From an uncultured Oscillospiraceae bacterium (lineage in GTDB: Bacteria > Bacillota > Clostridia > Oscillospirales > Ruminococcaceae): a DNA stretch of 51,951 nucleotides. The number at the start of each line of letters is the position of its first letter. The stretch's first letter is position 1. The translations under genes and the position numbers were made by a program. Under the pieces are notes generated by a model. That model was given only the letters and a program-made list of their open reading frames with translations, ran no database searches and was not told the origin of the DNA. Shown here in pieces: positions 25,696-35,067 of the stretch. Location: NCBI GenBank assembly GCA_900552945.1, contig USBI01000008.1:1-51951 (forward strand). The letters are read 5' to 3'.

Positions 25696-25740
25696 ACAGG
25701 AAAAAAGCGGCTTTGGCCGCATAAATAAAGGAGTATGAAC

Positions 25741-26415
25741 ATGGAAGGATACAAACAGGAATTCATTGAGTTTATGGTAGAAAGCGACGTTCTTCGTTTT
25801 GGCGATTTCACCCTCAAAAGCGGGCGTAAATCCCCGTTTTTCATGAACGCGGGGCTGTATGTGACCGGCACCCAGTTAAGAAAACTGGGTGAGTATTACG
25901 CAAAGGCCATCCATGACAATTTCGGGCTGGATTTTGACGTGCTGTTCGGGCCGGCGTACAAAGGCATCCCGCTTGCGGTCGCCACGACCATGGCCATCAG
26001 CGAGCTGTACGGCAAGGATGTGCGTTACTGCTCCAACCGCAAGGAAGCAAAAGACCACGGCGACGCAGGTATCCTGCTGGGAAGCCCCATCAAAGACGGC
26101 GACCGTGTGGTCATCATTGAGGATGTGACCACCTCCGGAAAATCCATTGAGGAGACCTTCCCCATCATTAAAGCGCAGGGGGATGTAACCATCAAAGGGT
26201 TGATCGTCTCGCTCAACCGGATGGAGCGCGGCAAAGGGGATAAATGCGCGCTGGATGAGATCAAAGACCTGTATGGGTTTGACACCGCCGCGATCGTCAA
26301 CATGGCGGAGGTGACCGAGCACCTTTACAACCGTACCTGCAAAGGCCGTGTTGTCATTGACGATACCATCAAAGCTGCGATCGACGCGTATTACGCCCAG
26401 TACGGCGCGAAATAA
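25741..26415 (+). CDS. pyrE: Orotate phosphoribosyltransferase
   Basis: Joins orotate and PRPP to orotidine-5'-phosphate in pyrimidine synthesis. The PRPP-binding motif VVIIEDVTTSGKS is intact, and the N-terminal LRFGDFTLKSGRKSPFFMN and LFGPAYKGIPLA blocks are typical of PyrE. At 224 residues it is normal. The ATG at 25741 is chosen because AAAGGAG (25727-25733) lies 7 bases upstream; the ATG at 25735 is too close. No other pyr gene is next to it, and no PyrR-type attenuator is visible in the 45-base gap. A terminator follows. Confidence 0.95.
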   Translation: MEGYKQEFIEFMVESDVLRFGDFTLKSGRKSPFFMNAGLYVTGTQLRKLGEYYAKAIHDNFGLDFDVLFGPAYKGIPLAVATTMAISELYGKDVRYCSNRKEAKDHGDAGILLGSPIKDGDRVVIIEDVTTSGKSIEETFPIIKAQGDVTIKGLIVSLNRMERGKGDKCALDEIKDLYGFDTAAIVNMAEVTEHLYNRTCKGRVVIDDTIKAAIDAYYAQYGAK

Positions 26416-26427
26416 ACAAACATGCCG

Positions 26428-26465
26428 CAAGCCCGCCGGAAGCATTCCCGGCGGGCTTGTTTTTT
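26428..26465 (+). terminator. Terminator after pyrE
   Basis: A 12-bp perfect stem (26428-26439 with 26448-26459) with an 8-base loop, followed by a T-run. Confidence 0.9.
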
Positions 26466-26499
26466 AAGTGCGGGCACGGCTGTTTGCGGCCGGTTTCGC

Positions 26500-26529
26500 T
26501 TGCCTCTAAATTGGGAGCCGTGTTATAAT
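26500..26529 (+). promoter_or_regulatory. Promoter of the trehalase-like hydrolase gene
   Basis: TTGCCT (26500-26505), 18-base spacer, extended -10 TGT-TATAAT (26521-26529). It lies 26 bases before the start, after the pyrE terminator. Confidence 0.72.
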
Positions 26530-26554
26530 CAGACAAACAGAAAGGAGCGGTTTT

Positions 26555-28048
26555 ATGGGAATCACCTACCAGACCTACGGGGAATGCCCGTTTGTCAAAC
26601 AAAACACATTTTTACACCAAACGCCGGAAGACGCGCCGCTTCCTGTTTATCAGGAGATTTGCGGCCGTCTGCCAAGACCCGTTTGGGACGGGCATGAGGA
26701 CGTGCTGCGCTGTTATGATTACGCCTGGCAAACTGCGTTCGGCAATCTCCGCCGGCCTAAGCCGGGGGCAGGGTATGTGTCCAATTTCATTGACACGGCG
26801 TTTAACGGTTGTTTTTTCATGTGGGATACGGCGTTCATCACCATGTTCGGGAAATATGCCGCTCACGTGTTCAATTTTCAGAAGTCGCTGGATAATCTTT
26901 ATTCCCATCAGTACCCGAACGGATTTATCTGCCGGGAGATTTACGAGGACGAACTGGGCGAGAGCTTTCACATGTACGACCCTTCTTCCACCGGCCCGAA
27001 TATCTTGGCATGGAGCGAGTGGCAGTACTTTGTGCAGACGGGCGACCTTGACCGTCTGGAACGGGTGTTTGACCCCATTCTCGCCTATCATTTGTGGATG
27101 AAGGAGAACCGCACCTGGCGGGATGGCACCTACTATTCCTCCGGCTGGGGCTGTGGGATGGATAATATGCCACGGATGCAGCCCGGTTACAATGTGATGT
27201 TTTCCCACGGGCATATGGTCTGGGTGGACGCCTGCATCCAGGCGGTCATTTCGGCAAAACATCTTGTAAAGATGGCGCGGCTGCTCCACCGGGAAGAGGA
27301 TGTCAAAGAGCTTGCGCAGGAGGCTGAGACCCTCTCCCAATTTATCAACGAACAGCTTTGGGATGAGAAGGAAAGTTTTTATTTTGACCTTTGGAGAAAC
27401 GGGCAGCTCAACCATGTGAAGACCATCGGTTCCTACTGGGCGCTGCTTGCCGACCTGGTGCCGGACGATCGTCTCGCGCCGTTTTTGGCGCATCTCAAAA
27501 ACCCCAAGGAGTTTGACCGCCCGCACCGGGTTCCGTCCATTTCCGCGGATACACCGGGGTATCAGCCGGGCGGGGATTACTGGCGCGGCTCGGTCTGGGC
27601 GCCGACCAACTACATGCTCCTGCGCGGGCTGGAGCGGGTCGGCGGGGATGAGCTCGCGTATGAGATCGCCTGCAATCATCTGGAACAGGTGGTCAAGGTG
27701 TTTTGCAAAACGGGCACGCTGTGGGAAAACTACGCGCCGGAATCGGCCGAACGCGGCAGCCACTCCCGCCCGAACTTTGTGGGGTGGACCGGGCTTGTCC
27801 CCATTGCGGTGCTGTTCGAGTATGTGTTCGGCATCCGTCCGGATTATGAGCGGAACAGGATCGTCTGGCAGATCCGCCGCACCGAACGGCATGGCGTGGA
27901 GCATTATCCTTTCGGCGAGGCGGATGTCACCCTCATCTGCGCACAGCGTTATGACGGAGAGCGGCCGGAGGTCACAGTGGAAAGCAGTATCCCGGTTACG
28001 GTGGAGGTCCGCTGCGGCGCCGATGTGTTTGAGGTCCGCAGCCGGTAA
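26555..28048 (+). CDS. Trehalase-like/MGH1-type glycoside hydrolase
   Basis: A 497-residue cytoplasmic protein with an (alpha/alpha)6-barrel signature of the GH37/GH63 trehalase-like clan. Blocks are FMWDTAF (88-94), SGWGCGMDN (196-204, candidate catalytic Asp), YWRGSVWAPTNYML and LWENYAPE (candidate base Glu). No signal peptide, so it acts on imported oligosaccharide. The family includes mannosylglycerate, glucosylglycerate and alpha-glucoside hydrolases, and the substrate cannot be chosen from sequence. GAAAGGAGC precedes the ATG. The gene is monocistronic: own promoter, and the downstream terminator at 28093-28126 is shared with nadBC. Confidence 0.82.
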   Translation: MGITYQTYGECPFVKQNTFLHQTPEDAPLPVYQEICGRLPRPVWDGHEDVLRCYDYAWQTAFGNLRRPKPGAGYVSNFIDTAFNGCFFMWDTAFITMFGKYAAHVFNFQKSLDNLYSHQYPNGFICREIYEDELGESFHMYDPSSTGPNILAWSEWQYFVQTGDLDRLERVFDPILAYHLWMKENRTWRDGTYYSSGWGCGMDNMPRMQPGYNVMFSHGHMVWVDACIQAVISAKHLVKMARLLHREEDVKELAQEAETLSQFINEQLWDEKESFYFDLWRNGQLNHVKTIGSYWALLADLVPDDRLAPFLAHLKNPKEFDRPHRVPSISADTPGYQPGGDYWRGSVWAPTNYMLLRGLERVGGDELAYEIACNHLEQVVKVFCKTGTLWENYAPESAERGSHSRPNFVGWTGLVPIAVLFEYVFGIRPDYERNRIVWQIRRTERHGVEHYPFGEADVTLICAQRYDGERPEVTVESSIPVTVEVRCGADVFEVRSR

Positions 28049-28092
28049 AACTGCCCAATTGCTTTATTAGGGCAGATCAAACACTTTTAAAA

Positions 28093-28126
28093 TGAAAAAG
28101 ACGGCTGATTCAGCCGTCTTTTTTTG
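28093..28126. terminator. Bidirectional terminator between the hydrolase gene and nadC
   Basis: Arms AAAAAGACGGCT and AGCCGTCTTTTT (28095-28106 and 28112-28123) around a short GATTC loop, with A/T runs on both sides. It serves both converging transcripts. Confidence 0.88.
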
Positions 28127-28135
28127 TGGAACGAT

Positions 28136-28981
28136 TTATTTCACAGGGTCGATCCTCATGGAAATATCAAAGCATTTGACCGAATGGGTCAGCGCGCCGA
28201 GCGAGATGATATCCACCCCGGTTTCCGCTACCTCGCGGATGTTTTCGTGTGTGACGTTGCCGGATGCCTCCAGTTTTGCGCGCCCGGCTGTGATCTCCAC
28301 CGCCTTTTTCATGGTGGCGCAGTCCATATTGTCCAGCATGATGACGTCAGCCTTTACCGCGAGCGCTTCTTCCAGCTCTTCCAGGGTTCTGGTCTCCACC
28401 TCGATCTTCACCATGTGCCCGACCTTGGACCGAAGCGCTTCGACTGCTTTAGTGAGTGAGCCGTAGGCATCGATGTGGTTGTCCTTAAGCATGGCCGCGT
28501 CGCTCAAATTGTAGCGGTGGTTGACGCCGCCGCCCGCGACGACCGCGTATTTCTGAAGCGGGCGCAAACCGGGCAGGGTTTTGCGTGTCTCCGCAATGGT
28601 TGCCCGCGTACCTTTGATGAGGTCGACGCATTTGCGGGTTTCGGTTGCGATGCCGGACATATGCTGCATGAGGTTGAGTGCGGTGCGCTCTCCTTTGAGC
28701 AGCGCAGCGGTACTGCCGCGCATTTCAGCGATCACATCGCCCTTTTTAACCGCTTCACCGTCTTTTTTAAAGATGGTGAAGGTCACGTCTGCATCCAGCA
28801 GTTCGAATACACGCATACCAATCTCGATTCCGGCAACGACTCCTTCGTCTTTTGAGATGAGCCGCGCGGTTGAAACGCTGCCATCCGGAATCAGATAATC
28901 GGTGGTCACGTCAATGTAGTTGATGTCCTCGCTGATTGCACGTTTGATGAGGTCATCAATGTAAAACTGAGGAAGTTTCAT
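28136..28981 (-). CDS. nadC: Nicotinate-nucleotide pyrophosphorylase (carboxylating)
   Basis: Converts quinolinate and PRPP to nicotinate mononucleotide. The 281-residue protein shows ETRKTLPGLRPLQKYAV with the conserved Arg/Lys, GGGVNHRYNL, KDNHI, VEVETR and the C-terminal phosphate loop (ASGNVTHENI). AGGAG lies 8 bases before the ATG. It is downstream of nadB by 28 bases, so a single nadBC transcript is expected, ending at the terminator near 28110. Confidence 0.95.
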   Translation of the reverse strand: MKLPQFYIDDLIKRAISEDINYIDVTTDYLIPDGSVSTARLISKDEGVVAGIEIGMRVFELLDADVTFTIFKKDGEAVKKGDVIAEMRGSTAALLKGERTALNLMQHMSGIATETRKCVDLIKGTRATIAETRKTLPGLRPLQKYAVVAGGGVNHRYNLSDAAMLKDNHIDAYGSLTKAVEALRSKVGHMVKIEVETRTLEELEEALAVKADVIMLDNMDCATMKKAVEITAGRAKLEASGNVTHENIREVAETGVDIISLGALTHSVKCFDISMRIDPVK

Positions 28982-29009
28982 TTGATCCGCTCCTGTTTTC
29001 TGTATTTCG

Positions 29010-30467
29010 TTAAATAACTTCTTTCAAGATGAGGTATCCTACCGTTGTGAGGGAACGCGCCTCAACAAAATCCGGTGTCACTTCAAAACCGCCGTGGTTG
29101 AGAAGGTGTTTAAGCTCCTTGAGGCGTTCAAATCCGCGGACGGCTTCTGCCGGATCCGAGATGACAAAATGCGCTTTTTGCATAATGGAACGCACTTCAG
29201 TGCGGATGCCTTTCGGCAGCGGAGCGCCGGAGGTGGTATCCGGAAAATCAAACGGGATGATCTCCGGCAGAGTACCTTCCAAACGGCGGTTGATCTCGTT
29301 TGCGGCCTGGTGGGAGAAAACCAGCGCCTCCAGCAGGGAGTTGCTTGCCAAACGGTTGTTTCCGTGCACGCCGGTGTGGGAGCATTCGCCCGCCGCAAAC
29401 AGGCCGTCGATGGTGGTTTCCGCGTTGAGATCCACATCGATTCCGCCCATGAGATAATGCTGGCAGGGATAGACCGGAATGAGGTCTTTGGTCATATCAT
29501 AGCCCTGATCAAGCAGGTTTTTGTAGATCATCGGGAACCGCCCGCGGATAAAATCGGCCGGTTTATAGGTAATGTCAAGATAAAACTTGTCGCTTCCGAC
29601 CCGTTTTTGTTCTTCCATGATGGCGTGGGAGACAACGTCGCGCGGGGCGAGCTCCAAACGTTCATCATACAGGTGCATGAACCGTTCTTTGTTGCAGTTG
29701 AGCAGATATGCGCCTTCTCCGCGAACCGATTCGGAAACGAGGAAGCATTCCCGCGTATGAGCATTCGCGAACGCCGTGGGGTGGAACTGTACCAGATGCA
29801 GATTTTTGATTTTCGCGCCCAGACGGTAGGCAAGAGTGATACCGTCCCCTGTGGCGATTTTGGAATTGGTGGTGTATTTGTACACCCGCCCGATTCCGCC
29901 GGTTGCGAGCAGGCAGAAATGGGAAGCAACGTATTCATGGCGGTTTTCCGCAACATTTAGAACATCCAGGCTGAAGCCATGCGCGGTTTTTTGCAGATCG
30001 CACACCATGGCGTTTTCCATGATGGTCACGTTTGGCAGTTTCTGGACCGCCGCGAGCAGTTTTTCCACGATCTCGCGCCCGGTGCAGTCCTGGTGGTGGA
30101 GAATACGCGGTTTGGAGTGCCCGCCTTCCAGGGTCAAATGGATTTTTCCCTGTGCGTCTCGGTCAAAGTCAACGTCATAATTCATCAGGTTGCGGACTTC
30201 ATTCGGCCCCTGATTGACCAGAAGCTTTAAAGAGTCCGGGTTGTTTTTGAATCCGCCGGCGATGAGAGAGTCGTTTAAGTGGGATGCGATGCTGTCGTCT
30301 GTTTCGTCAATAACTGCTGCGACTCCGCCCTGCGCGAGAGAGGAGTTGCTCAGCGTGAGCTGGCGTTTGCAAAGCAGAAGCACTTTGGTTTCCGGTTTGA
30401 GGTTCAGCGTGCAGTAAAGCCCTGCAGCACCCGTTCCGACGACAATAACGTCGTAATTTTTGTACAC
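29010..30467 (-). CDS. nadB: L-aspartate oxidase
   Basis: Oxidises L-aspartate to iminoaspartate, using fumarate as electron acceptor in anaerobes, the first step of de novo NAD synthesis. The FAD motif VVGTGAAGLYC is at the N-terminus. Further blocks are SNSSLAQGGVAAV, HLVQFHPTAF, HYLMGGIDVD and GVHGNNRLASNSLLEALVF. At 485 residues it is shorter than the usual 510-540; the C-terminal helical domain is reduced. The GTG at 30467 is chosen because GAAGG (minus strand, 30476-30480) lies 8 bases upstream; the GTG at 30476 overlaps that site. nadA, its usual partner, is not present here. Confidence 0.94.
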   Translation of the reverse strand: MYKNYDVIVVGTGAAGLYCTLNLKPETKVLLLCKRQLTLSNSSLAQGGVAAVIDETDDSIASHLNDSLIAGGFKNNPDSLKLLVNQGPNEVRNLMNYDVDFDRDAQGKIHLTLEGGHSKPRILHHQDCTGREIVEKLLAAVQKLPNVTIMENAMVCDLQKTAHGFSLDVLNVAENRHEYVASHFCLLATGGIGRVYKYTTNSKIATGDGITLAYRLGAKIKNLHLVQFHPTAFANAHTRECFLVSESVRGEGAYLLNCNKERFMHLYDERLELAPRDVVSHAIMEEQKRVGSDKFYLDITYKPADFIRGRFPMIYKNLLDQGYDMTKDLIPVYPCQHYLMGGIDVDLNAETTIDGLFAAGECSHTGVHGNNRLASNSLLEALVFSHQAANEINRRLEGTLPEIIPFDFPDTTSGAPLPKGIRTEVRSIMQKAHFVISDPAEAVRGFERLKELKHLLNHGGFEVTPDFVEARSLTTVGYLILKEVI

Positions 30468-30555
30468 TGTGTTCACCTTCAGATTGTTTTTCGCGGCAGT
30501 GCCGCTTTGGGTTTGTTTCGGCTTGTTTATTCTTAAAAAAGTTTAAACTTATTCC

Positions 30556-30564
30556 AGTATATCA
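30556..30564 (-). promoter_or_regulatory. Possible extended -10 promoter of nadBC
   Basis: On the minus strand, TGA-TATACT (30564-30556), with no clear -35. It is 89 bases upstream of the GTG start. No NadR/NiaR-type operator recognised. Confidence 0.45.
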
Positions 30565-30699
30565 TAAAAATAAATAATTCGCATTAATATTTTAAAATTA
30601 TTTTATTTTTGCGGGTGTGTGCAGTGCTTTTCGTTTAAAGCCCGGGCCGATGCCCATAATAATGTAAAGAACGGCACTGCCCGGCATCAGTGCCTTAAC

Positions 30700-30728
30700 T
30701 TGACAATTTTAGGGGAACAAGCTACACT
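30700..30728 (+). promoter_or_regulatory. Promoter of the RNase J gene
   Basis: TTGACA (30700-30705), 17-base spacer, TACACT (30723-30728). Transcription would start near 30735, giving a leader of about 280 bases. Confidence 0.72.
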
Positions 30729-31015
30729 TAATATTGTATTCGTTTGTTCGGTTTTGATCGATGACCGCGTTTTTTGATTCAACATTACATTCCTTTTATA
30801 AAAAACGCAGTGCCGCTTTCATGGGTAAAAAGCTGTTTGGAGACTTTTTTCCGCTGGCGGTTTTTAAAAAAGAGACGGCTCTGAAACTGGTTTTTACAGG
30901 TGTATTCTATCTGTTTTTATGCCTGTTTGGTTTTTTGTGTTTTTCTGCCGTTTCGTCTGTATCGGAAAGACTGTTTTTAAAAAATGAATCAAATATTACA
31001 AGAAAAGAGGATTCT

Positions 31016-32947
31016 ATGGCAGAATTAAGGGAACTTGCCGGTATACCGGCACAGAATGACCCGCAGGCACCGGAAGCTGCGGTAAAAGCAAAGAAAACGC
31101 CGGGAAGACGCCGCACAGGGACGAAGAGTGCGGCCAAAACCACCGGCACAAAAACACAAAAAGCATCGAAGTCAGCGGCAAAAAGCGCGAAGAAAGCATC
31201 GTCAGAAGCAGAGTCGGCGCAGGCTCAGGGTGCACGCGCTTCTTCCAGCACAAAACGGCGCAGCGGTCGGGCAACAAAAGAACGGCGTAAAACGCCTGTT
31301 CGCATTATCCCGCTTGGGGGCTTGAATGAGATCGGAAAAAACATGACCTGTTACGAATGCGGGCAGGATATGTTCATTGTTGACTGCGGTCTTGCTTTTC
31401 CAGATGCCGATATGTTGGGCGTAGACCTTGTTATCCCGGATTTTACCTATGTGGAAAAGAATGTTGACCGTTTGCGCGGCATCTTTCTTACTCACGGGCA
31501 TGAAGACCACATCGGCGGGCTTGCCTACCTTCTCAAAAAGGTAAATGTACCCATCTACGGTACCCGTCTCACCCTTGGGCTTGTGGAAGGGAAACTGCGT
31601 GAGCACGGTCTTCTTCGTTCGGCGAACCTCAATGTGATTAAACCGAAAGATATGATCAAGATGGGCTGTATGTCGGTCGAGGTTATCCGTGTAAACCACT
31701 CCATTCCGGATGCGGTGGCGTTCGCTGTTTATACTCCTGCCGGTGTGATCGTCCAGACGGGTGACTTTAAAGTGGACTTTTCACCCATTCAGGGCGAAAT
31801 CATTGACCTTGCCCGTTTCGCGGAACTCGGCAACCGCGGTGTGCTTTGTTTGCTTGCGGATTCCACCAACGCGGAACGCCCGGGCGCTACTATGAGTGAG
31901 CGGCGGGTCGGCGAGTCGTTTGAGCGCCTGTTCAAGCAGGCGGAAAATCGCCGTATTATCATCGCGACCTTTTCTTCCAACATCCACAGGGTTCAGCAGA
32001 TTGTGGACAACGCGGTGCGTTTGGGCCGAAAGATCGCTGTTTCCGGCCGAAGCATGGTCAATGTGGTCAATGTTGCCATTGAGCTTGGTTATCTGCAGAT
32101 TCCGGATGGTATTATGATCGACATTGACGCGATCAACCGTTATCCGGATGAAAAGCTCATCATCATCACCACCGGAAGCCAGGGCGAGCCAATGTCTGCG
32201 CTTTCCCGAATGGCGAGCGGCGAACACAGAAAAGTCTCGGTTTCGTCGGATGATTTTATCATCATTTCCGCAACGCCGATCCCGGGCAACGAAAAACATG
32301 TTAACCGGGTAATCAACGAACTGATGCGCCTTGGCGCGGAGGTCGTTTTTGAAAAGATGTATGAGGTCCATGTATCCGGCCACGCTTGTCAGGATGATTT
32401 GAAGCTCATGCTGTCACTGGTTAAACCGAAATTTTTCCTGCCGGTACATGGTGAATATAAACATTTGAAGAAACACAGCCAGCTTGCGCAGATGGTGGGA
32501 ATCCCGCCTTCCAACATCCTGATTGGGGATATCGGCCAGGTGATCGAATTGGACGGTGTTGAGATGAAGGTCACTGGAACCGTTCCGTCCGGGCGTGTCT
32601 TTGTAGATGGTTACGGCGTGGGCGATGTCGGTTCGATTGTTTTGAGGGACCGCAAGCATCTGGCACAGGACGGCCTTATCATTGTTGTCGTCACCATGGA
32701 TGGATTGACCGGTCAGGTCGTAGCGGGGCCGGACATCGTATCCCGCGGTTTTGTGTATGTACGTGAATCGGAAGAGCTTATGGATGAAGCAAAATCACGT
32801 GTGTATCAGGTGCTTGACAGCTGCATGCAGAATTCGGTACGTGAATGGGGTGTGATCAAGACTTCCATTAAAGATGATCTTTCCAACTTTATTTACAAAA
32901 AGACCAAACGCGCGCCAATGATCCTTCCAATTATTATGGAAATCTGA
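31016..32947 (+). CDS. rnj: Ribonuclease J
   Basis: A metallo-beta-lactamase/beta-CASP ribonuclease with endo- and 5'-3' exonuclease activity in mRNA decay and rRNA maturation. The catalytic H160-G-H162-E-D164-H165-IGG motif is present, as are the beta-CASP block (DSTNAERPG, TFSSNIHRVQQ) and the C-terminal domain with VHGEYKHL. Residues 1-93 are an Ala/Lys/Ser/Arg-rich disordered extension (TGTKSAAKTTGTKTQK) before the normal RNase J start at VRIIPLGGLNEIG. AAGAGG lies 5 bases before the ATG at 31016. At 643 residues it is about 85 longer than the common enzyme. It has a long leader upstream. Confidence 0.93.
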   Translation: MAELRELAGIPAQNDPQAPEAAVKAKKTPGRRRTGTKSAAKTTGTKTQKASKSAAKSAKKASSEAESAQAQGARASSSTKRRSGRATKERRKTPVRIIPLGGLNEIGKNMTCYECGQDMFIVDCGLAFPDADMLGVDLVIPDFTYVEKNVDRLRGIFLTHGHEDHIGGLAYLLKKVNVPIYGTRLTLGLVEGKLREHGLLRSANLNVIKPKDMIKMGCMSVEVIRVNHSIPDAVAFAVYTPAGVIVQTGDFKVDFSPIQGEIIDLARFAELGNRGVLCLLADSTNAERPGATMSERRVGESFERLFKQAENRRIIIATFSSNIHRVQQIVDNAVRLGRKIAVSGRSMVNVVNVAIELGYLQIPDGIMIDIDAINRYPDEKLIIITTGSQGEPMSALSRMASGEHRKVSVSSDDFIIISATPIPGNEKHVNRVINELMRLGAEVVFEKMYEVHVSGHACQDDLKLMLSLVKPKFFLPVHGEYKHLKKHSQLAQMVGIPPSNILIGDIGQVIELDGVEMKVTGTVPSGRVFVDGYGVGDVGSIVLRDRKHLAQDGLIIVVVTMDGLTGQVVAGPDIVSRGFVYVRESEELMDEAKSRVYQVLDSCMQNSVREWGVIKTSIKDDLSNFIYKKTKRAPMILPIIMEI

Positions 32948-32963
32948 TTTTGGCAGAATGTAG

Positions 32964-32992
32964 TTGAAACCGTCGGCCTTATGTTGTAAAAT
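32964..32992 (+). promoter_or_regulatory. Promoter of gdpP
   Basis: TTGAAA (32964-32969), 17-base spacer, TAAAAT (32987-32992). It is 40 bases upstream of the gdpP start. It likely drives the gdpP-rplI-dnaB-tilS-hpt-ftsH block. Confidence 0.8.
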
Positions 32993-33031
32993 AAAGGGTA
33001 CAATATGATGAAAAACTGAGGTGGATGAGGA

Positions 33032-35014
33032 ATGGGTCCGAGGAAGTTATGGCAAATCAGGGTGAGTTTACTTGTTTTGCTGCTGATCAGCGGGGCATTG
33101 CTTGTCGCCTCTTTTTTGTTGCACGACAATTTTGTCTGGCTGTTTACCATTCTGTTTGTTCTGGTTTGTGTAGGCGTGATTATCCGTTATCGGTTTATGA
33201 GGCGGGACGCTTACCGTTTTTTGGAAAACGTTGCGCATACCTTGGGTTCGAGCGAACACGGCATTCTCAACCGTTTTCCTCTTCCTGTGCTAATGGTTGG
33301 CTCGAAACGGGAGGTCCTTTGGTATAACGGGCTGTTTCGTTCCAATGTATTGGGTGATTATGATATTTATGGCAGTACGCTTGATGAGATCACCCAAACA
33401 CCGGTGGAGAGCTTTTATCTTCCAAACGGCGTGGATTTGAGTTACTCCGGCAAACATTATACCGTTTATGGGTTCCGTTCGGAATCCCGGAAACAGACGG
33501 TAGATATCCTTTATTTTGTGGATAATACCATGCTCAAAAACATTGCGATGGAATACCGCCTGTCCCGCCCCGCGGTAATGATTCTGGTCATCGACAACTA
33601 CGATGAACTGGTCCAGAACGCAAAAGAAAGTGAAAAATCGCAGATTTTGGGCGAGATCGATACGGCGATTGAGCAGTATTTCGCCGAGACCAACGGGTTT
33701 GTCCGTCGGTTTTCACAGGATCGGTATATTGCCATGGTGGAACGGCGGCACTTGGATAAGATTATAGAAAGCCGTTTCTCGCTGCTTGACCATACCCGTA
33801 AGATCATTGCAAACGAACGTGTCCCGGCCACTCTGTCCATTGGTGTTGGCTGTGAAGGAAAGACCATGGGTGAAAATGAAGCAGCTGCGCGTCAGTCGCT
33901 GGATATGGCTCTTGGACGCGGCGGCGATCAGGCAGTTGTAAAAACACTGAATGGTTACGATTTTTACGGCGGCATTTCCAAAGGGATTGAAAAACATACC
34001 CGCGTGAAGAGCCGCATTATTGCCACAGCGATGCTTGAACTCATCGAAACCTGCGAAAACGTGATCGTCATGGGGCACCGCGCTTCGGACCTTGACGCTA
34101 TCGGCAGCGCGGTTGCGCTCGCTCAGGCGATTCGGAGGCTCGGCCGCCCGGCGATCGTCGCGGTGGACCGTAAGACGACGCTTGCTTCTTCCCTCATCAA
34201 CCGTGTGAGCGAAAGCGGCAACGAGAACCTGTTCGTCCACCCGGATATTGCGAAGGACTATGTCACCCGCCGTACCCTGCTCATCATTGTGGACACCCAC
34301 AGTCCTACGTTTGTGGAATCGCCGGAGCTTTACCGGATGTGTAAAAATGTGGTGGTCATCGACCATCACCGCAAGTTAGTCACCCACATCGACAATGCGG
34401 TCGTTTTTCACCACGAACCGTTTGCATCGTCCACATCGGAAATGGTCACCGAGCTTTTGCAGTATTTCGGCGACCGCTGCCGTCCTACTCGGGAGGATGC
34501 GGAAGCGCTTCTGTCCGGCATTATGCTGGATACCCGCAACTTTGTCATCCGAACCGGTGTGCGCACCTTTGAAGCGGCAGCTTATCTGCGGCGGGTCGGC
34601 GCGGATACCGTTGCTGTGCGCAAGCTCTTTTCCAGTACGATGGACGACTACCAGCGCCGTTCCAGCCTGGTGCAGAACGCGGAAATTTATCGCAACTGCG
34701 CAATCGCGGTAAGCGAGAGGAGTTTTGATGATATACGAATCGTTGCGCCGCAGGCGGCTGATGAGCTGCTTGGCATCACGGAAGTAGACGCTTCGTTTGT
34801 CATTTATAACACCGGAAACGATATGAGCATTTCTGCCCGTTCAATGGGGGATATCAATGTTCAGGTCGTTATGGAATATCTGGGCGGCGGCGGTCATCAT
34901 ACCATGGCGGGCGCGCAGCTCAAAGGGGTAACGGCGGAAGAGGCAAAAGCGCAGTTGATGAAAGCAATCGACCAGTACCATGAAAGCCATTCGCTTGAAA
35001 CCAATCTGCTTTAA
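33032..35014 (+). CDS. gdpP: Cyclic-di-AMP phosphodiesterase GdpP
   Basis: Degrades cyclic-di-AMP to pApA and so affects osmotic balance and cell-wall homeostasis. Domain order: two TM helices (about 9-30 and 34-52); a PAS-like domain (about 70-170); a degenerate GGDEF domain (about 178-310, no intact GGDEF); then the DHH domain with H349-x3-D353-x-D355, D421, DHH at 444-446 and D500. The DHHA1 domain ends with [10 protein letters not shown]. All DHH metal ligands are present, so it should be active. TGAGGTGG lies 7 bases before the ATG. It is followed by rplI and dnaB, a common Bacillota order. Confidence 0.96.
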   Translation: MGPRKLWQIRVSLLVLLLISGALLVASFLLHDNFVWLFTILFVLVCVGVIIRYRFMRRDAYRFLENVAHTLGSSEHGILNRFPLPVLMVGSKREVLWYNGLFRSNVLGDYDIYGSTLDEITQTPVESFYLPNGVDLSYSGKHYTVYGFRSESRKQTVDILYFVDNTMLKNIAMEYRLSRPAVMILVIDNYDELVQNAKESEKSQILGEIDTAIEQYFAETNGFVRRFSQDRYIAMVERRHLDKIIESRFSLLDHTRKIIANERVPATLSIGVGCEGKTMGENEAAARQSLDMALGRGGDQAVVKTLNGYDFYGGISKGIEKHTRVKSRIIATAMLELIETCENVIVMGHRASDLDAIGSAVALAQAIRRLGRPAIVAVDRKTTLASSLINRVSESGNENLFVHPDIAKDYVTRRTLLIIVDTHSPTFVESPELYRMCKNVVVIDHHRKLVTHIDNAVVFHHEPFASSTSEMVTELLQYFGDRCRPTREDAEALLSGIMLDTRNFVIRTGVRTFEAAAYLRRVGADTVAVRKLFSSTMDDYQRRSSLVQNAEIYRNCAIAVSERSFDDIRIVAPQAADELLGITEVDASFVIYNTGNDMSISARSMGDINVQVVMEYLGGGGHHTMAGAQLKGVTAEEAKAQLMKAIDQYHESHSLETNLL

Positions 35015-35067
35015 TCGATGAATGGATTATTTCGCAGATTTCTCATAGAGATAAGGAGGAACATATC

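Larger units (their letters stand above)
30468..31015. other. Divergent intergenic region and RNase J leader
   Basis: 548 bases without a confident gene. It holds the possible nadBC promoter (minus), a hairpin with 7-bp perfect arms (30673-30679 with 30688-30694), the rnj promoter at 30700-30728, and a leader of about 280 bases with several T-runs before the RNase J start codon. An open reading frame in phase with RNase J runs through the leader from 30761, with a hydrophobic stretch, but lacks a ribosome binding site. I see no known riboswitch. Confidence 0.6.

Noticed and set aside
26612..27904. Minus-strand frame of 430 codons
   Set aside because: Antisense to the trehalase-like hydrolase; composition and lack of start signals argue against a gene.
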